Shown here piece by piece: positions 7,751 through 14,268 of a stretch of DNA of 17,897 nucleotides; position 1 is the first letter of the stretch, and every line of letters begins with the position of its first letter. The position numbers were made by a program, and so were the translations under genes. The stretch is from UMGS363 sp051891935 (GTDB lineage Bacteria > Bacillota > Clostridia > Oscillospirales > Ruminococcaceae), in assembly GCA_051891935.1 (NCBI GenBank), contig JBJFFR010000071.1, forward strand, positions 1-17,897, written 5' to 3'. The notes under the pieces were generated by a model, which saw nothing but the letters and a program-made list of their open reading frames with translations, made no database searches and was not told the origin of the DNA.

Positions 7751-8074
7751 TCATGAATTTTCCAACATCAGATGTTCTTCCAGCATTTCACCTATTCTGT
7801 TTGTTGCAACTCTTGTAATTTTACCGTCATGACGTATTTCTTCAAGCTGTACTTCCATATTGTCAAGACGTCCTTCCATATTGTCAAGGCGTTTTCTGAT
7901 CAGCTTCTGCTCGTTATTCTGCTCTTTGAGCTGTTCTTCCATATTGTCAAGACGTCCTTCCATACTGTCAAAACGTCCTTCCATACTGTCAAAACGTCCT
8001 TCCATACTGTCAAGTCGCTTACCGATTGTTTTCTGTTCTTCAAGTATCTTTAACAAAATTTCTTCCGTATTCAT
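7751..8074 (-). CDS. Small heptad-repeat coiled-coil protein
   Basis: I do not recognise a named family. The 107-residue protein is nearly all coiled coil. From about residue 20 the seven-residue unit R-(L/F)-D-(S/N)-M-E-G repeats four times, then after a 20-residue break twice more. Leu/Phe falls at heptad position a and Met at d, with charged residues elsewhere. There is no membrane segment or signal. The C-terminal 25 residues (about HDGKITRVATNRIGEMLEEH) are non-repetitive and may be the specific part. The ATG at 8074 follows GGAGGTG and a consensus promoter, with a terminator right after the stop, so it is a complete single-gene unit. A scaffold or oligomerising role is the most one can infer. 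Confidence 0.75.
   Translation of the reverse strand: MNTEEILLKILEEQKTIGKRLDSMEGRFDSMEGRFDSMEGRLDNMEEQLKEQNNEQKLIRKRLDNMEGRLDNMEVQLEEIRHDGKITRVATNRIGEMLEEHLMLENS
7852..7891 (-). repeat. 21-bp tandem repeat, two units, in frame
   Basis: These are two copies of the 21-base unit that codes RLDNMEG/RLDNMEV in the coiled-coil gene. They are the same unit as at 7936-8017, separated from it by a non-repeat stretch. Confidence 0.85.
7936..8017 (-). repeat. 21-bp tandem repeat, about four units, in frame
   Basis: There are four consecutive 21-base units (on the minus strand like TTGACAGTATGGAAGGACGT). The middle two differ from each other in no base I can see. They encode RLDSMEG, RFDSMEG, RFDSMEG and RLDNMEE. 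Near-identity suggests recent expansion by slippage, so copy number probably varies between strains. Confidence 0.9.
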
Positions 8075-8096
8075 ATTTCACACCTCCGATATTTAT

Positions 8097-8126
8097 ATTA
8101 TACACCAAGGCTTATTCAATTGTCAA
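8097..8126 (-). promoter_or_regulatory. Sigma-A promoter of the coiled-coil gene
   Basis: On the minus strand TTGACA (8126-8121) and TATAAT (8102-8097) are both perfect consensus hexamers, with 18 bases between them. The -10 is 22 bases before the start codon and the GGAGGTG site lies between. The expected transcript has a short leader. The 16-bp inverted repeat 8107-8122 occupies the spacer and the end of the -35. Confidence 0.8.
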
Positions 8127-8137
8127 GGTTCTATGTT

Positions 8138-8219
8138 TAATTCGGAATTCGGAATTATTATTTTCCTCAAATCCACCGCAAAAACACGATTTCCGTAGGG
8201 GCAGATTCCATATCCGCCC
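8138..8219. repeat. Palindrome-rich dispersed repeat, copy B
   Basis: This is a diverged copy in the same orientation as copy A. It has AATTCGGAATTCGGAATTATTA iterations, then CACGATTTCCGTAGGGG and the GC hairpin GGGCAGAT-TCCAT-ATCCGCCC (8199-8219). One change in the left arm turns a G-C pair into A-C. It lies directly upstream of the coiled-coil promoter and downstream of the 176-residue membrane protein gene. Confidence 0.75.
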
Positions 8220-8232
8220 ATTTATTCCCTAT

Positions 8233-8763
8233 TCACGGGAACAACCTAAAATCGTATGCAATAAAAAGTAATCCCGATATAACAACACATATTAAAAACC
8301 ATAAGCATGCCGTTGAAATAATTTTAACGCTATTGGAATCAGGCTGAACAAAGGACAATGCCAAAAGGCAGCCCAACGACCCACCGAAAAACGACAGTGC
8401 CGCTCCTGCTCGGATTTTCTCATTTGAAACCGCTATAAAAGCAGCTATGTTGATGATCACCAAGTATAAAGACAATATGCTGCCGCCAAGCATAAACATA
8501 AGCACCCCGATTGTGCCTATAAGCTGTCTTAACGGCGTGATGCAGCAAATAACTGTGACTATAAAGCCAATAATACTCGTTCCGATATAAGGGTGCCTAT
8601 CAAAATAACTGTCGGAGAAATTATTTTTTTGTTCGCTGACCGCCATCTCCTCATTTCTGTTCGGCAGAATATACGACGGACTTGTTTTTTCCTCTTTTCT
8701 GCCGGAAGAAAACGGACCATAGTCAACAAAATCATAAAAAGCATCAATGATTTTTTTCAACAT
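8233..8763 (-). CDS. Small four-helix membrane protein, possibly a diverged DUF1294 relative
   Basis: This 176-residue protein is not recognised with certainty. It has a polar cytoplasmic N-terminus of about 57 residues, then four hydrophobic segments at roughly 59-77, 81-112, 119-138 and 147-170. The core INIAAFIAVSNEKIRAGAA followed by FFGGSLGCLLAL (125-136) resembles the DUF1294 layout (N-x2-AF, a Lys after it, then GG-xx-G). The family's usual His-Lys pair downstream is not evident. The core aligns with the neighbouring 140-residue protein. The ATG at 8763 follows GGGAGGTG; an upstream start at 8826 would run through repeat copy C and is rejected. The function is unknown. Confidence 0.7.
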   Translation of the reverse strand: MLKKIIDAFYDFVDYGPFSSGRKEEKTSPSYILPNRNEEMAVSEQKNNFSDSYFDRHPYIGTSIIGFIVTVICCITPLRQLIGTIGVLMFMLGGSILSLYLVIINIAAFIAVSNEKIRAGAALSFFGGSLGCLLALSFVQPDSNSVKIISTACLWFLICVVISGLLFIAYDFRLFP

Positions 8764-8785
8764 CGCAAGCACCTCCCATTGGTTT

Positions 8786-8834
8786 AATGCGGAATTCGTA
8801 ATTATTGTAAAACACACATACATCACGAAGAACG
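8786..8834. repeat. Dispersed repeat module, copy C (partial)
   Basis: AATGCGGAATTCGTAATTATT followed by ACACACATACATCACGAAGAACGA matches the first half of copies A and D. The GC hairpin is absent. The copy sits between the two related membrane protein genes, 22 bases upstream of the second one's start codon, and partly overlaps its predicted leader. Confidence 0.7.
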
Positions 8835-8838
8835 AAAA

Positions 8839-9261
8839 TCATTTGAAAACAGAAAAATGATAATAGCCATACCGATACAAAAGCCACGAAACCGCCCAAA
8901 ATATACAAAGCCATAAATGAACATTGAAAATAAGCTTTACGGCTTTAGCTTTTTCGTAACCTTTGTTTACGGTATGAACGGCAATAACGCCGCCGAGAGA
9001 ACCGAAAAACGCAGAGCATAAAACTCCCGACTCCGATTTATTGCTGTCAATACTCGAAAATGCGGCTGCATTGAGTGCTAATATTAATGCAATAATTACA
9101 ATAACACATAAAGGACTTATCTCAAAGACAATTTTAGTCAGAAAAATGCCAAAAAATCCGATATCTGCCACCGTTCTGACAAAAAAGCAAAGCAGAACGA
9201 TCATTGCCCCTATCAAATTTACTGAAATGAATGGAAAAGCCTTCTTGGATTTATCAATCAT
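8839..9261 (-). CDS. Small membrane protein, paralogue of the adjacent downstream gene
   Basis: The 140-residue product has four hydrophobic stretches (about 8-28, 33-68 as a long or double segment, 78-96 and 108-128). LNAAAFSSIDSNKSESG followed by AFFGSLGGVIAV (84-95) lines up with the same region of the 176-residue neighbour, so the pair are diverged paralogues. This copy lacks the long polar N-terminus. DUF1294 membership is a guess from the N-x2-AF ... GSLGG spacing. The ATG at 9261 has GGAGG nine bases upstream; the longer frame to 9402 would be coded by repeat copy D and is rejected. The repeat module reading TATAAT (9297-9292) on this strand may supply its -10. Confidence 0.68.
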   Translation of the reverse strand: MIDKSKKAFPFISVNLIGAMIVLLCFFVRTVADIGFFGIFLTKIVFEISPLCVIVIIALILALNAAAFSSIDSNKSESGVLCSAFFGSLGGVIAVHTVNKGYEKAKAVKLIFNVHLWLCIFWAVSWLLYRYGYYHFSVFK

Positions 9262-9280
9262 TATCAATAACCTCCAAATC

Positions 9281-9450
9281 AATGCGTAATTATTATAATC
9301 CGCACATACATCACGAAAACACAAATTTCTCTCGTCATAATTTGGATTTGAGGAAACGGCCCTGTGTTTCAACGGACGGGAACCCCATCCCCTACGGATC
9401 AAACAGAAACCTGCGGCAAAAAATAATTACGCATTACGAATTACGCATTA
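9281..9450. repeat. MITE-like repeat, copy D, with inverted ends
   Basis: The left end AATGCGTAATTATT (9281-9294) is exactly inverted at 9422-9435 (AATAATTACGCATT), followed by one more ACGAATTACGCATT iteration to 9449. The left module (9281-9320) matches copy A. The core 9374-9396, read on the minus strand, begins CGTAGGGG like copy A but continues into a different hairpin (GGGA/TCCC). The element fills almost the whole gap between the 140-residue gene and ftsK, and its last bases are part of the ftsK stop codon. It has no coding capacity. Confidence 0.7.
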
Positions 9451-12177
9451 TTCATTGTCTTCCAGTTCCGAAACGACTTCGTCAAAGATCTCCGAACCGC
9501 CGCCCATAGGATCCGAAACAACATCTTCGTTTATAAGCTTGCGTTTGAGCCACATCTCTTTAGTGATTATAACAGCTCTCGGCTTTGAACCCTCGTAAGG
9601 GCCTACAACGCCAAGCTCTTCAAGCTGATCCATTATCCTCGCCGCACGGGCGTAGCCAAGCTTCAATTTACGCTGCAAATAGGATACGGAAGCCTGTCCT
9701 GCGTCACAAAGCACATCAACTGCACGGTCGATGATCTCTTCGTCGCTGCCGTCGCCAACGGGAACATCGGAGGAATTATCCCCCTTGCCCTCACCCTTCG
9801 GCACAGGCGTAGCCTTTTCGATCTCCTCGATGATCTCGCTCGAATACTCGACCTGACCGCCGCTCTTGATGAACGAAACGACCGCTTCGACTTCCTTTGT
9901 CGAAACAAAGCAGCCCTGAACACGCACAGGCTTCGGGATTCCCTGCGGATAGTAAAGCATATCGCCGTAGCCGAGCAGCTTTTCCGCACCTGCCGTATCA
10001 ATAATTGTACGGCTGTCTATCTGCGATGAAACCGTCAGTGCGATTCGGGACGGGATGTTCGCCTTGATTAGACCCGTGATAACATCAACGGTCGGACGCT
10101 GCGTTGCAATTATAAGGTGCATACCTGCAGCTCTCGCCATCTGCGCCAGTCGGCAGATAGAATCTTCGACCTCGTTCGAGCAAGCCATCATAAGGTCGGC
10201 AAGCTCGTCTATCGCAATGACTATCCTCGGCAGCGGCTCAATACCGTCCGTTTCGGCAGCCATTTCATTGTAGCCGTTAAGATCACGAACATTGCTGTCC
10301 GCAAAAAGCTTGTAACGCTTGAGCATCTCCTGAACCGCCCAGGAAAGCGCACCTGCAGCCTTTCTCGGGTCGGTGACAACAGGGATAAGCAGATGCGGTA
10401 TACCGTCATAAACCTTGAATTCAACCATTTTCGGGTCGATAAGTACAAGACGCACTTCATCGGGCGACGCATTGTATAAGATGCTCATAATTATACTGTT
10501 TGTACAAACAGATTTACCCGAACCCGTAGTTCCTGCAATGATAACGTGCGGTAGCTTCGCAATATCTCCGATAATGACTTCACCGTCAATGTTCTTTCCG
10601 ACAACGAACGAAAGCTTGCTCTTCGTATTGGAGAACTCCTCGCTCTCGATCATCTCACGGATAGAAACAGTGTCCTTGACCCTGTTCGGAACCTCAATTC
10701 CGACCGCAGCCTTTCCCGGGATAGGCGCTTCTATACGAACGCCTGCAGCCGCCAGATTGAGCGCAATATCATCGGCAAGCGCAGTTATCTTTGAGATCTT
10801 TACGCCTGCACTCGGCTGAAGCTCATATCTTGTAACGGTAGGACCTCGGTGGATGTCAACGATCCTCGTCTGAACGCCGAAGCTCTTGAGCGTATCAACA
10901 AGCGTGTCGGCATTGCTCTTCATCTCCGCTTCTGCCTGATCGGAATTGCTCTCATTGTCAGCCTGCTTTAAAAGCTCTATCGGTGGGAACGTGTAAACGA
11001 ACGCCTCCTGCTTGTTCTCGGCTATCTCGTGCTGGATATCGGCAGCCGTCGGCGCATCGGGCATATCAAGCTCCTCGGTCGAAGCGATCTTCTCCGAGGC
11101 AAGAGTTGACTGCTTTGCAACAGGCTTTCTGTTCGCCATTGCATTCGCAATATCCTTTTTAAGCTGCGTGTTTTCCTCCTCGGATGAAGGCTTTGCAGCC
11201 AACTTTTCCGATGAAGCCGTGACCTTCTTGGGCGCAGCCGCAGCCTTCTTTATAATATCGTCAAGCTCGTTTGAAGCCGTTTTGAGCTGCTCCTTTGCAA
11301 GCTCCTTGTCAGCCTCAACAGCCTTGTTTCCGACTATCTTCGGCGCAGCCGCAGGGATGACGGAAGCCTCGTCTGCGATCTCCTTCGGCGGCTCGGTCAG
11401 CGTTCCCGTTGCCTTTATCTGTTCAGCCTGCGAAAGCTTCTGTCCCGCAGGCATCGGAATATCAACATCAAAGTCCCTCTGCTGCTTTTCCGCTATCTTC
11501 GCAGGAACATCGGCATTCGGAACAGTCTTTTTCATGTTCTTTGCCCCCGGAGGAGGAACGAAATCGGGCGTTTCAACATAGCTCTCCGCACGGGCAGCGC
11601 TCGCCTTTGCAAAGCCGTTTCTCATCATCTTGAAAAGGTCGATTATCGTCTTGTTCGCAACGACCATTACAAATACAAAGCACAGCAGAACAATGATTAT
11701 CGAAGCTCCGACCTTCTTGAAAAGCGCAAGCAGCGGTCCTGCGATCAGAATGCTCATGACTCCGCCGCCGCGAAGCTTCTTGCCCTCGGAATAAAGCGCA
11801 GGGATTATCTCGTCAAAGAGCCGTTCTCCCTGAAGCTCTCCTGCAAAGAATATCTGAACGAAGCCCGTCAGCAGCAGTACAGCCGCAGCACATTGCACCA
11901 GCCTTGTGCTGACATAAAGCTCCGTCTTATCCATTGCGATCATTATCGAAGCATAGATCATCACTACCGGTACAAGAAATGCGGTCACACCGAATAATCC
12001 GAGAAAAATATTATGTATCGTGTTCCAGAGAGATTCGCCCTTTATCAGCGTGAACGCAGCCGCAAGCACTCCTGCAGCGAAAAGCACCGTTGACCATAAG
12101 ACCCTGTCACGGTGGCGAGCATTCTCATTCTGACGGGCAATTTCCTCTTTTGTTGCCTTTGTCCTGTTCTGTGCCAA
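9448..12177 (-). CDS. ftsK: DNA translocase FtsK/SpoIIIE
   Basis: This is an ATP-driven membrane-anchored motor that moves double-stranded DNA through the division or sporulation septum. The 909 residues divide into hydrophobic membrane segments (about 27-45, 52-82, 91-112, 138-175), a variable Ala/Lys/Glu-rich linker (about 195-390), the alpha/beta motor, and a C-terminal gamma winged-helix domain (about 812-875). The motor has Walker A GTTGSGKSV (549-557), Walker B IVIAIDELAD (652-661) and ATQRPTVDVITGLIK; the gamma domain would read the orienting DNA sequences. The start is TTG at 12177, with GGAGG seven bases before it. Its place after tepA and the ylzJ-position gene matches Bacillus spoIIIE, so a SpoIIIE-type role is possible. 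The stop codon lies in repeat copy D. Confidence 0.95.
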   Translation of the reverse strand: MAQNRTKATKEEIARQNENARHRDRVLWSTVLFAAGVLAAAFTLIKGESLWNTIHNIFLGLFGVTAFLVPVVMIYASIMIAMDKTELYVSTRLVQCAAAVLLLTGFVQIFFAGELQGERLFDEIIPALYSEGKKLRGGGVMSILIAGPLLALFKKVGASIIIVLLCFVFVMVVANKTIIDLFKMMRNGFAKASAARAESYVETPDFVPPPGAKNMKKTVPNADVPAKIAEKQQRDFDVDIPMPAGQKLSQAEQIKATGTLTEPPKEIADEASVIPAAAPKIVGNKAVEADKELAKEQLKTASNELDDIIKKAAAAPKKVTASSEKLAAKPSSEEENTQLKKDIANAMANRKPVAKQSTLASEKIASTEELDMPDAPTAADIQHEIAENKQEAFVYTFPPIELLKQADNESNSDQAEAEMKSNADTLVDTLKSFGVQTRIVDIHRGPTVTRYELQPSAGVKISKITALADDIALNLAAAGVRIEAPIPGKAAVGIEVPNRVKDTVSIREMIESEEFSNTKSKLSFVVGKNIDGEVIIGDIAKLPHVIIAGTTGSGKSVCTNSIIMSILYNASPDEVRLVLIDPKMVEFKVYDGIPHLLIPVVTDPRKAAGALSWAVQEMLKRYKLFADSNVRDLNGYNEMAAETDGIEPLPRIVIAIDELADLMMACSNEVEDSICRLAQMARAAGMHLIIATQRPTVDVITGLIKANIPSRIALTVSSQIDSRTIIDTAGAEKLLGYGDMLYYPQGIPKPVRVQGCFVSTKEVEAVVSFIKSGGQVEYSSEIIEEIEKATPVPKGEGKGDNSSDVPVGDGSDEEIIDRAVDVLCDAGQASVSYLQRKLKLGYARAARIMDQLEELGVVGPYEGSKPRAVIITKEMWLKRKLINEDVVSDPMGGGSEIFDEVVSELEDNE

Positions 12178-12210
12178 GTTTATTCCTCCAGTTTTTTACA
12201 GCGAAAAAAA

Positions 12211-13080
12211 TTATGCTCTAAATATAAGGTTTCCGCTCACGTCCTCGTAAATTCCTATCGAAAGCACGATAATTCCCAAAATAAGCGTGTAAAATGCAAA
12301 TATCCTGAATTTGTCCGAAACAACGAGCAGCTTTATAAGCCTTATCGCAAGATATCCCGAAACAGCCGCCGTTATAAAGCCGACAACAAGCGGCAGAATA
12401 AGCGAAGCCGCCGCATTTCCGTCAAAGGAAAGCATCTCCGTCAGCGCACCTGCAAGAATAACGGGGATTCCCAGAATAAAGCTGTATTCAACAGCTTCCT
12501 CACGCTTTAAGCCTGCAAAAAGTCCTGCCGAAATGGTCGAACCCGAGCGTGATACACCCGGAATGAGCGCAATTCCCTGAAAAGCGCCGATCAGCAGTGC
12601 CTTCGGAGTCGTCACCTCGCCGCAGGTCAGCTTGTTTCCGCTGCAAAGCTTGCTTGTCGAAAAGAACAGCAGCGCCGATGTGTACAGAAAACCGATGCCC
12701 TCCGCAACAACGCTCGTATCTGACTGCAAGCTCTCGAAAAAGTCCTTGAATATGTAAAACCCGAATAACGGCAGGATAGAAATAATTATCATAAATATCA
12801 TTCTGCGTTCGGGATTCATTTCCTTCCACTTGAATTTCCCCGTGAAAATATCCTTCACAAGCCTGAAAAATTCGATTATAAGTGCCTTTATCTTGTCCCG
12901 GAACGCAATAAACACCGCTATGAGCGTTCCAAGATGTAAAAATACATTCACCAGCACAGCACCTTCCCCGTGAATACCGAAAAAATGCTGAAATACAGAT
13001 AAATGCCCCGAGCTTGATATCGGAAGGAACTCCGATAAGCCCTGAATAAGTCCTTGAATTATGCCCTCAATCACTGTCAT
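12211..13080 (-). CDS. uppP: Undecaprenyl-diphosphatase UppP (BacA family)
   Basis: UppP removes a phosphate from undecaprenyl pyrophosphate, recycling the lipid carrier for peptidoglycan and other wall polymers. High-level expression gives bacitracin resistance in known cases. The 289-residue integral membrane protein has the two signature blocks: EFLPISSSGH (17-26) and PGVSRSGSTI (174-183). The catalytic Glu17, Ser and Arg178 positions are all intact. Five or more hydrophobic helices fill the rest. The ATG at 13080 follows GGAGGAAAGATCA, and the gene overlaps the end of the small upstream gene by 14 bases. ftsK starts 33 bases downstream. Insertion of uppP between the tepA/ylzJ pair and the translocase differs from the Bacillus order. 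Confidence 0.96.
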   Translation of the reverse strand: MTVIEGIIQGLIQGLSEFLPISSSGHLSVFQHFFGIHGEGAVLVNVFLHLGTLIAVFIAFRDKIKALIIEFFRLVKDIFTGKFKWKEMNPERRMIFMIIISILPLFGFYIFKDFFESLQSDTSVVAEGIGFLYTSALLFFSTSKLCSGNKLTCGEVTTPKALLIGAFQGIALIPGVSRSGSTISAGLFAGLKREEAVEYSFILGIPVILAGALTEMLSFDGNAAASLILPLVVGFITAAVSGYLAIRLIKLLVVSDKFRIFAFYTLILGIIVLSIGIYEDVSGNLIFRA

Positions 13081-13246
13081 TGATCTTTCCTCCGTAGTCT
13101 AATATTTTGGGAAGCTCCGTGCAGGCTGCGGAAAGCATTGTCGCACAGCTCCCATTGTTGATTTTTTCTGCGTGAAGTGCATAAGCCGCCTCACGCTCCT
13201 GTGCATACAGCACATCATATTCATTTATGATCGTATGAATAACCAT
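13067..13246 (-). CDS. 59-residue protein in the YlzJ position
   Basis: This small gene starts at the ATG at 13246 with GGAGGGTG seven bases or so upstream, 15 bases after the tepA stop. It reads MVIHTIINEYDVLYAQ and ends GGKINDSD with TGA at 13069-13067, inside uppP. In Bacillus the equivalent slot between tepA and spoIIIE is held by ylzJ, whose product is also about this size and has a similar short beta-strand start. Position and size are what I see; membership of the YlzJ-like family is inference from synteny, since the middle of the protein is not diagnostic. There is no signal peptide or membrane segment. It carries three Cys or fewer and a helical Ala/Glu-rich middle. The function is unknown. 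Confidence 0.65.
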   Translation of the reverse strand: MVIHTIINEYDVLYAQEREAAYALHAEKINNGSCATMLSAACTELPKILDYGGKINDSD

Positions 13247-13261
13247 TTTTTCACCCTCCGC

Positions 13262-13999
13262 TTACGAATCTTCCGCATCGGGATATCGGGGCTCGCCCGT
13301 TTCGATAAGCTCGTAAAGCTCCTCGATCGCATCGGAAAGTCCTCCAAGCCGATCAATAAGTCCCTCTTTTACAGCCGTTTCACCGTCAATGACAGTCCCC
13401 ATGTCCATTGTAAGTTCGCCCGTGTTCATCATAAGCTCCTTGAAACGCTGTGCCGAAATATTGCTGTTGCGGCAAACAAAGTTGCTTATCCTGTCCTGCA
13501 TCTTGTCAAAATAGGATAAGGTCTGCGGAACTCCGAGAACCGTGCCGCTCATGCGAACGGGATGTATCGTCATTGTAGCACTCGGCACAATGAAGGAACG
13601 CTTCGCCGAAACTGCAAGCGGAACACCTATCGAGTGTCCTCCGCCGACAACGATTGAAACCGTCGGCGTCTTCATACCGGCAATAAGCTCCGCAATTGCA
13701 AGACCTGCTTCAACATCACCGCCGACCGTATTAAGGATTATCACCAAGCCTTCGATCGAACGATCCTGCTCGACCGCAACGAGCGCAGGCATGATATGCT
13801 CATATTTAGTCGTCTTGTTCTGCGGCGGAAGAAGATAATGCCCCTCGACCTGCCCGATTATCGTCAGGCAATGGATGAGATGCTTTGCATTCTGCGAAGT
13901 GACTTCGCCCGTTTTTTCGATAAGCTCCGCACGGTCAAGAGCTTCTTCAGCTGCCGAATTATCGCCGTTATTGTCGTTATTTTCATCATTGTATATCAT
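13262..13999 (-). CDS. tepA: ClpP-family serine protease TepA-like
   Basis: The protein is 245 residues with a ClpP/crotonase fold and no signal peptide. The catalytic Ser123 is in GGHSIG (120-125) and the His146 in TIHP (144-147). The strand-loop ILNTVGGDVEAGLA before them is the substrate-binding glycine-rich stretch. Bacillus TepA is called a translocation-enhancing protein and is thought to degrade cleaved signal peptides or similar cytosolic peptides. The acidic Asn-rich first 20 residues (NDENNDNNGDNS) are not typical of ClpP and are probably disordered. The ATG at 13999 follows GGGAG. As first gene of its operon it sits behind a clear sigma-A promoter, followed by the ylzJ-position gene, uppP and ftsK. 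Confidence 0.88.
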   Translation of the reverse strand: MIYNDENNDNNGDNSAAEEALDRAELIEKTGEVTSQNAKHLIHCLTIIGQVEGHYLLPPQNKTTKYEHIMPALVAVEQDRSIEGLVIILNTVGGDVEAGLAIAELIAGMKTPTVSIVVGGGHSIGVPLAVSAKRSFIVPSATMTIHPVRMSGTVLGVPQTLSYFDKMQDRISNFVCRNSNISAQRFKELMMNTGELTMDMGTVIDGETAVKEGLIDRLGGLSDAIEELYELIETGEPRYPDAEDS

Positions 14000-14068
14000 A
14001 TCTGTATCTCCCGAACTGAATATTGTATGTATCTATTATTTCATTTCGGGACATAAATATACAGTATA

Positions 14069-14097
14069 ATTATAACCCAGTTTTTAAAAAAAGTCAA
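14069..14097 (-). promoter_or_regulatory. Sigma-A promoter of the tepA-uppP-ftsK operon
   Basis: On the minus strand TTGACT (14097-14092) and TATAAT (14074-14069) are separated by 17 bases, one base off perfect consensus. Transcription would start near 14062, giving a leader of about 60 bases before the tepA ATG. It is the only strong promoter in the 14000-14100 gap. Confidence 0.85.
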
Positions 14098-14107
14098 CAC
14101 GAAAAAT

Positions 14108-14137
14108 AATGCTTAAGCGTAATGCTTAATGCGTAAT
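14108..14137. repeat. AATGCTTAAT/GCGTAAT iterations, copy E
   Basis: Three iterations of the 10-base motif (AATGCTTAAG, CGTAATGCTTAAT, GCGTAAT) match the first part of repeat copy A. They lie between the two divergent promoters. No module or GC hairpin follows, so this is a fragment or a minimal form. Confidence 0.65.
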
Positions 14138-14166
14138 TTTTTATTTACAACAAATAATCTACTCAT

Positions 14167-14236
14167 TGGAATACCCTGCCCTGCGGTTTATTTTGTGCAA
14201 AAAAGTATTCCATTTATGAAAAAAATGTTGTATAAT
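14167..14236 (+). promoter_or_regulatory. Probable promoter region of the plus-strand membrane protein, with inverted repeat
   Basis: TATAAT at 14231-14236 lies 33 bases before the start codon. No good -35 is present at 17-18 bases. The place of the -35 is covered by GTATTCCA (14205-14212), which is the exact inverse of TGGAATAC at 14167-14174. The inverted repeat could be an operator for a regulator that replaces or blocks -35 contact. Confidence 0.4.
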
Positions 14237-14268
14237 ATAAAAAAACAACGAGGAAGGAGCAGTATCAA

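Larger units (their letters stand above)
7726..8122. mobile_element. Candidate cassette bounded by 16-bp perfect inverted repeats
   Basis: CAATTGAATAAGCCTT at 7726-7741 is exactly repeated in inverted orientation at 8107-8122. The two copies enclose the coiled-coil gene. The left copy is part of the gene's terminator; the right copy lies in the spacer between its promoter hexamers (8097-8126). A chance 16-base match at both ends of so short a unit is unlikely. No transposase is present and I see no clear target-site duplication, so mobility is an inference. The alternative is a repeat made by local duplication. Confidence 0.4.

Noticed and set aside
7852..8017. Direct repeats of about 21 bases that might suggest a CRISPR array
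   Set aside because: The units are contiguous or in frame, have no variable spacers, and encode a regular heptad coiled coil; there are no cas genes.
7710..8126. Toxin-antitoxin or phage remnant around the coiled-coil gene
   Set aside because: There is only one gene in the unit, no partner, no toxin motif and no integrase or phage gene in the window.
9262..9402. Extended N-terminus of the 140-residue membrane protein running into repeat copy D
   Set aside because: The extra residues are coded by the repeat, are not like a protein start, and a good ribosome binding site supports the ATG at 9261.
11012..11581. Plus-strand open frame of 189 codons, Ala/Ser/Phe-rich, opposite the FtsK linker
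   Set aside because: Its composition is what the complement of an Ala/Lys/Glu-rich linker gives; no start signals.
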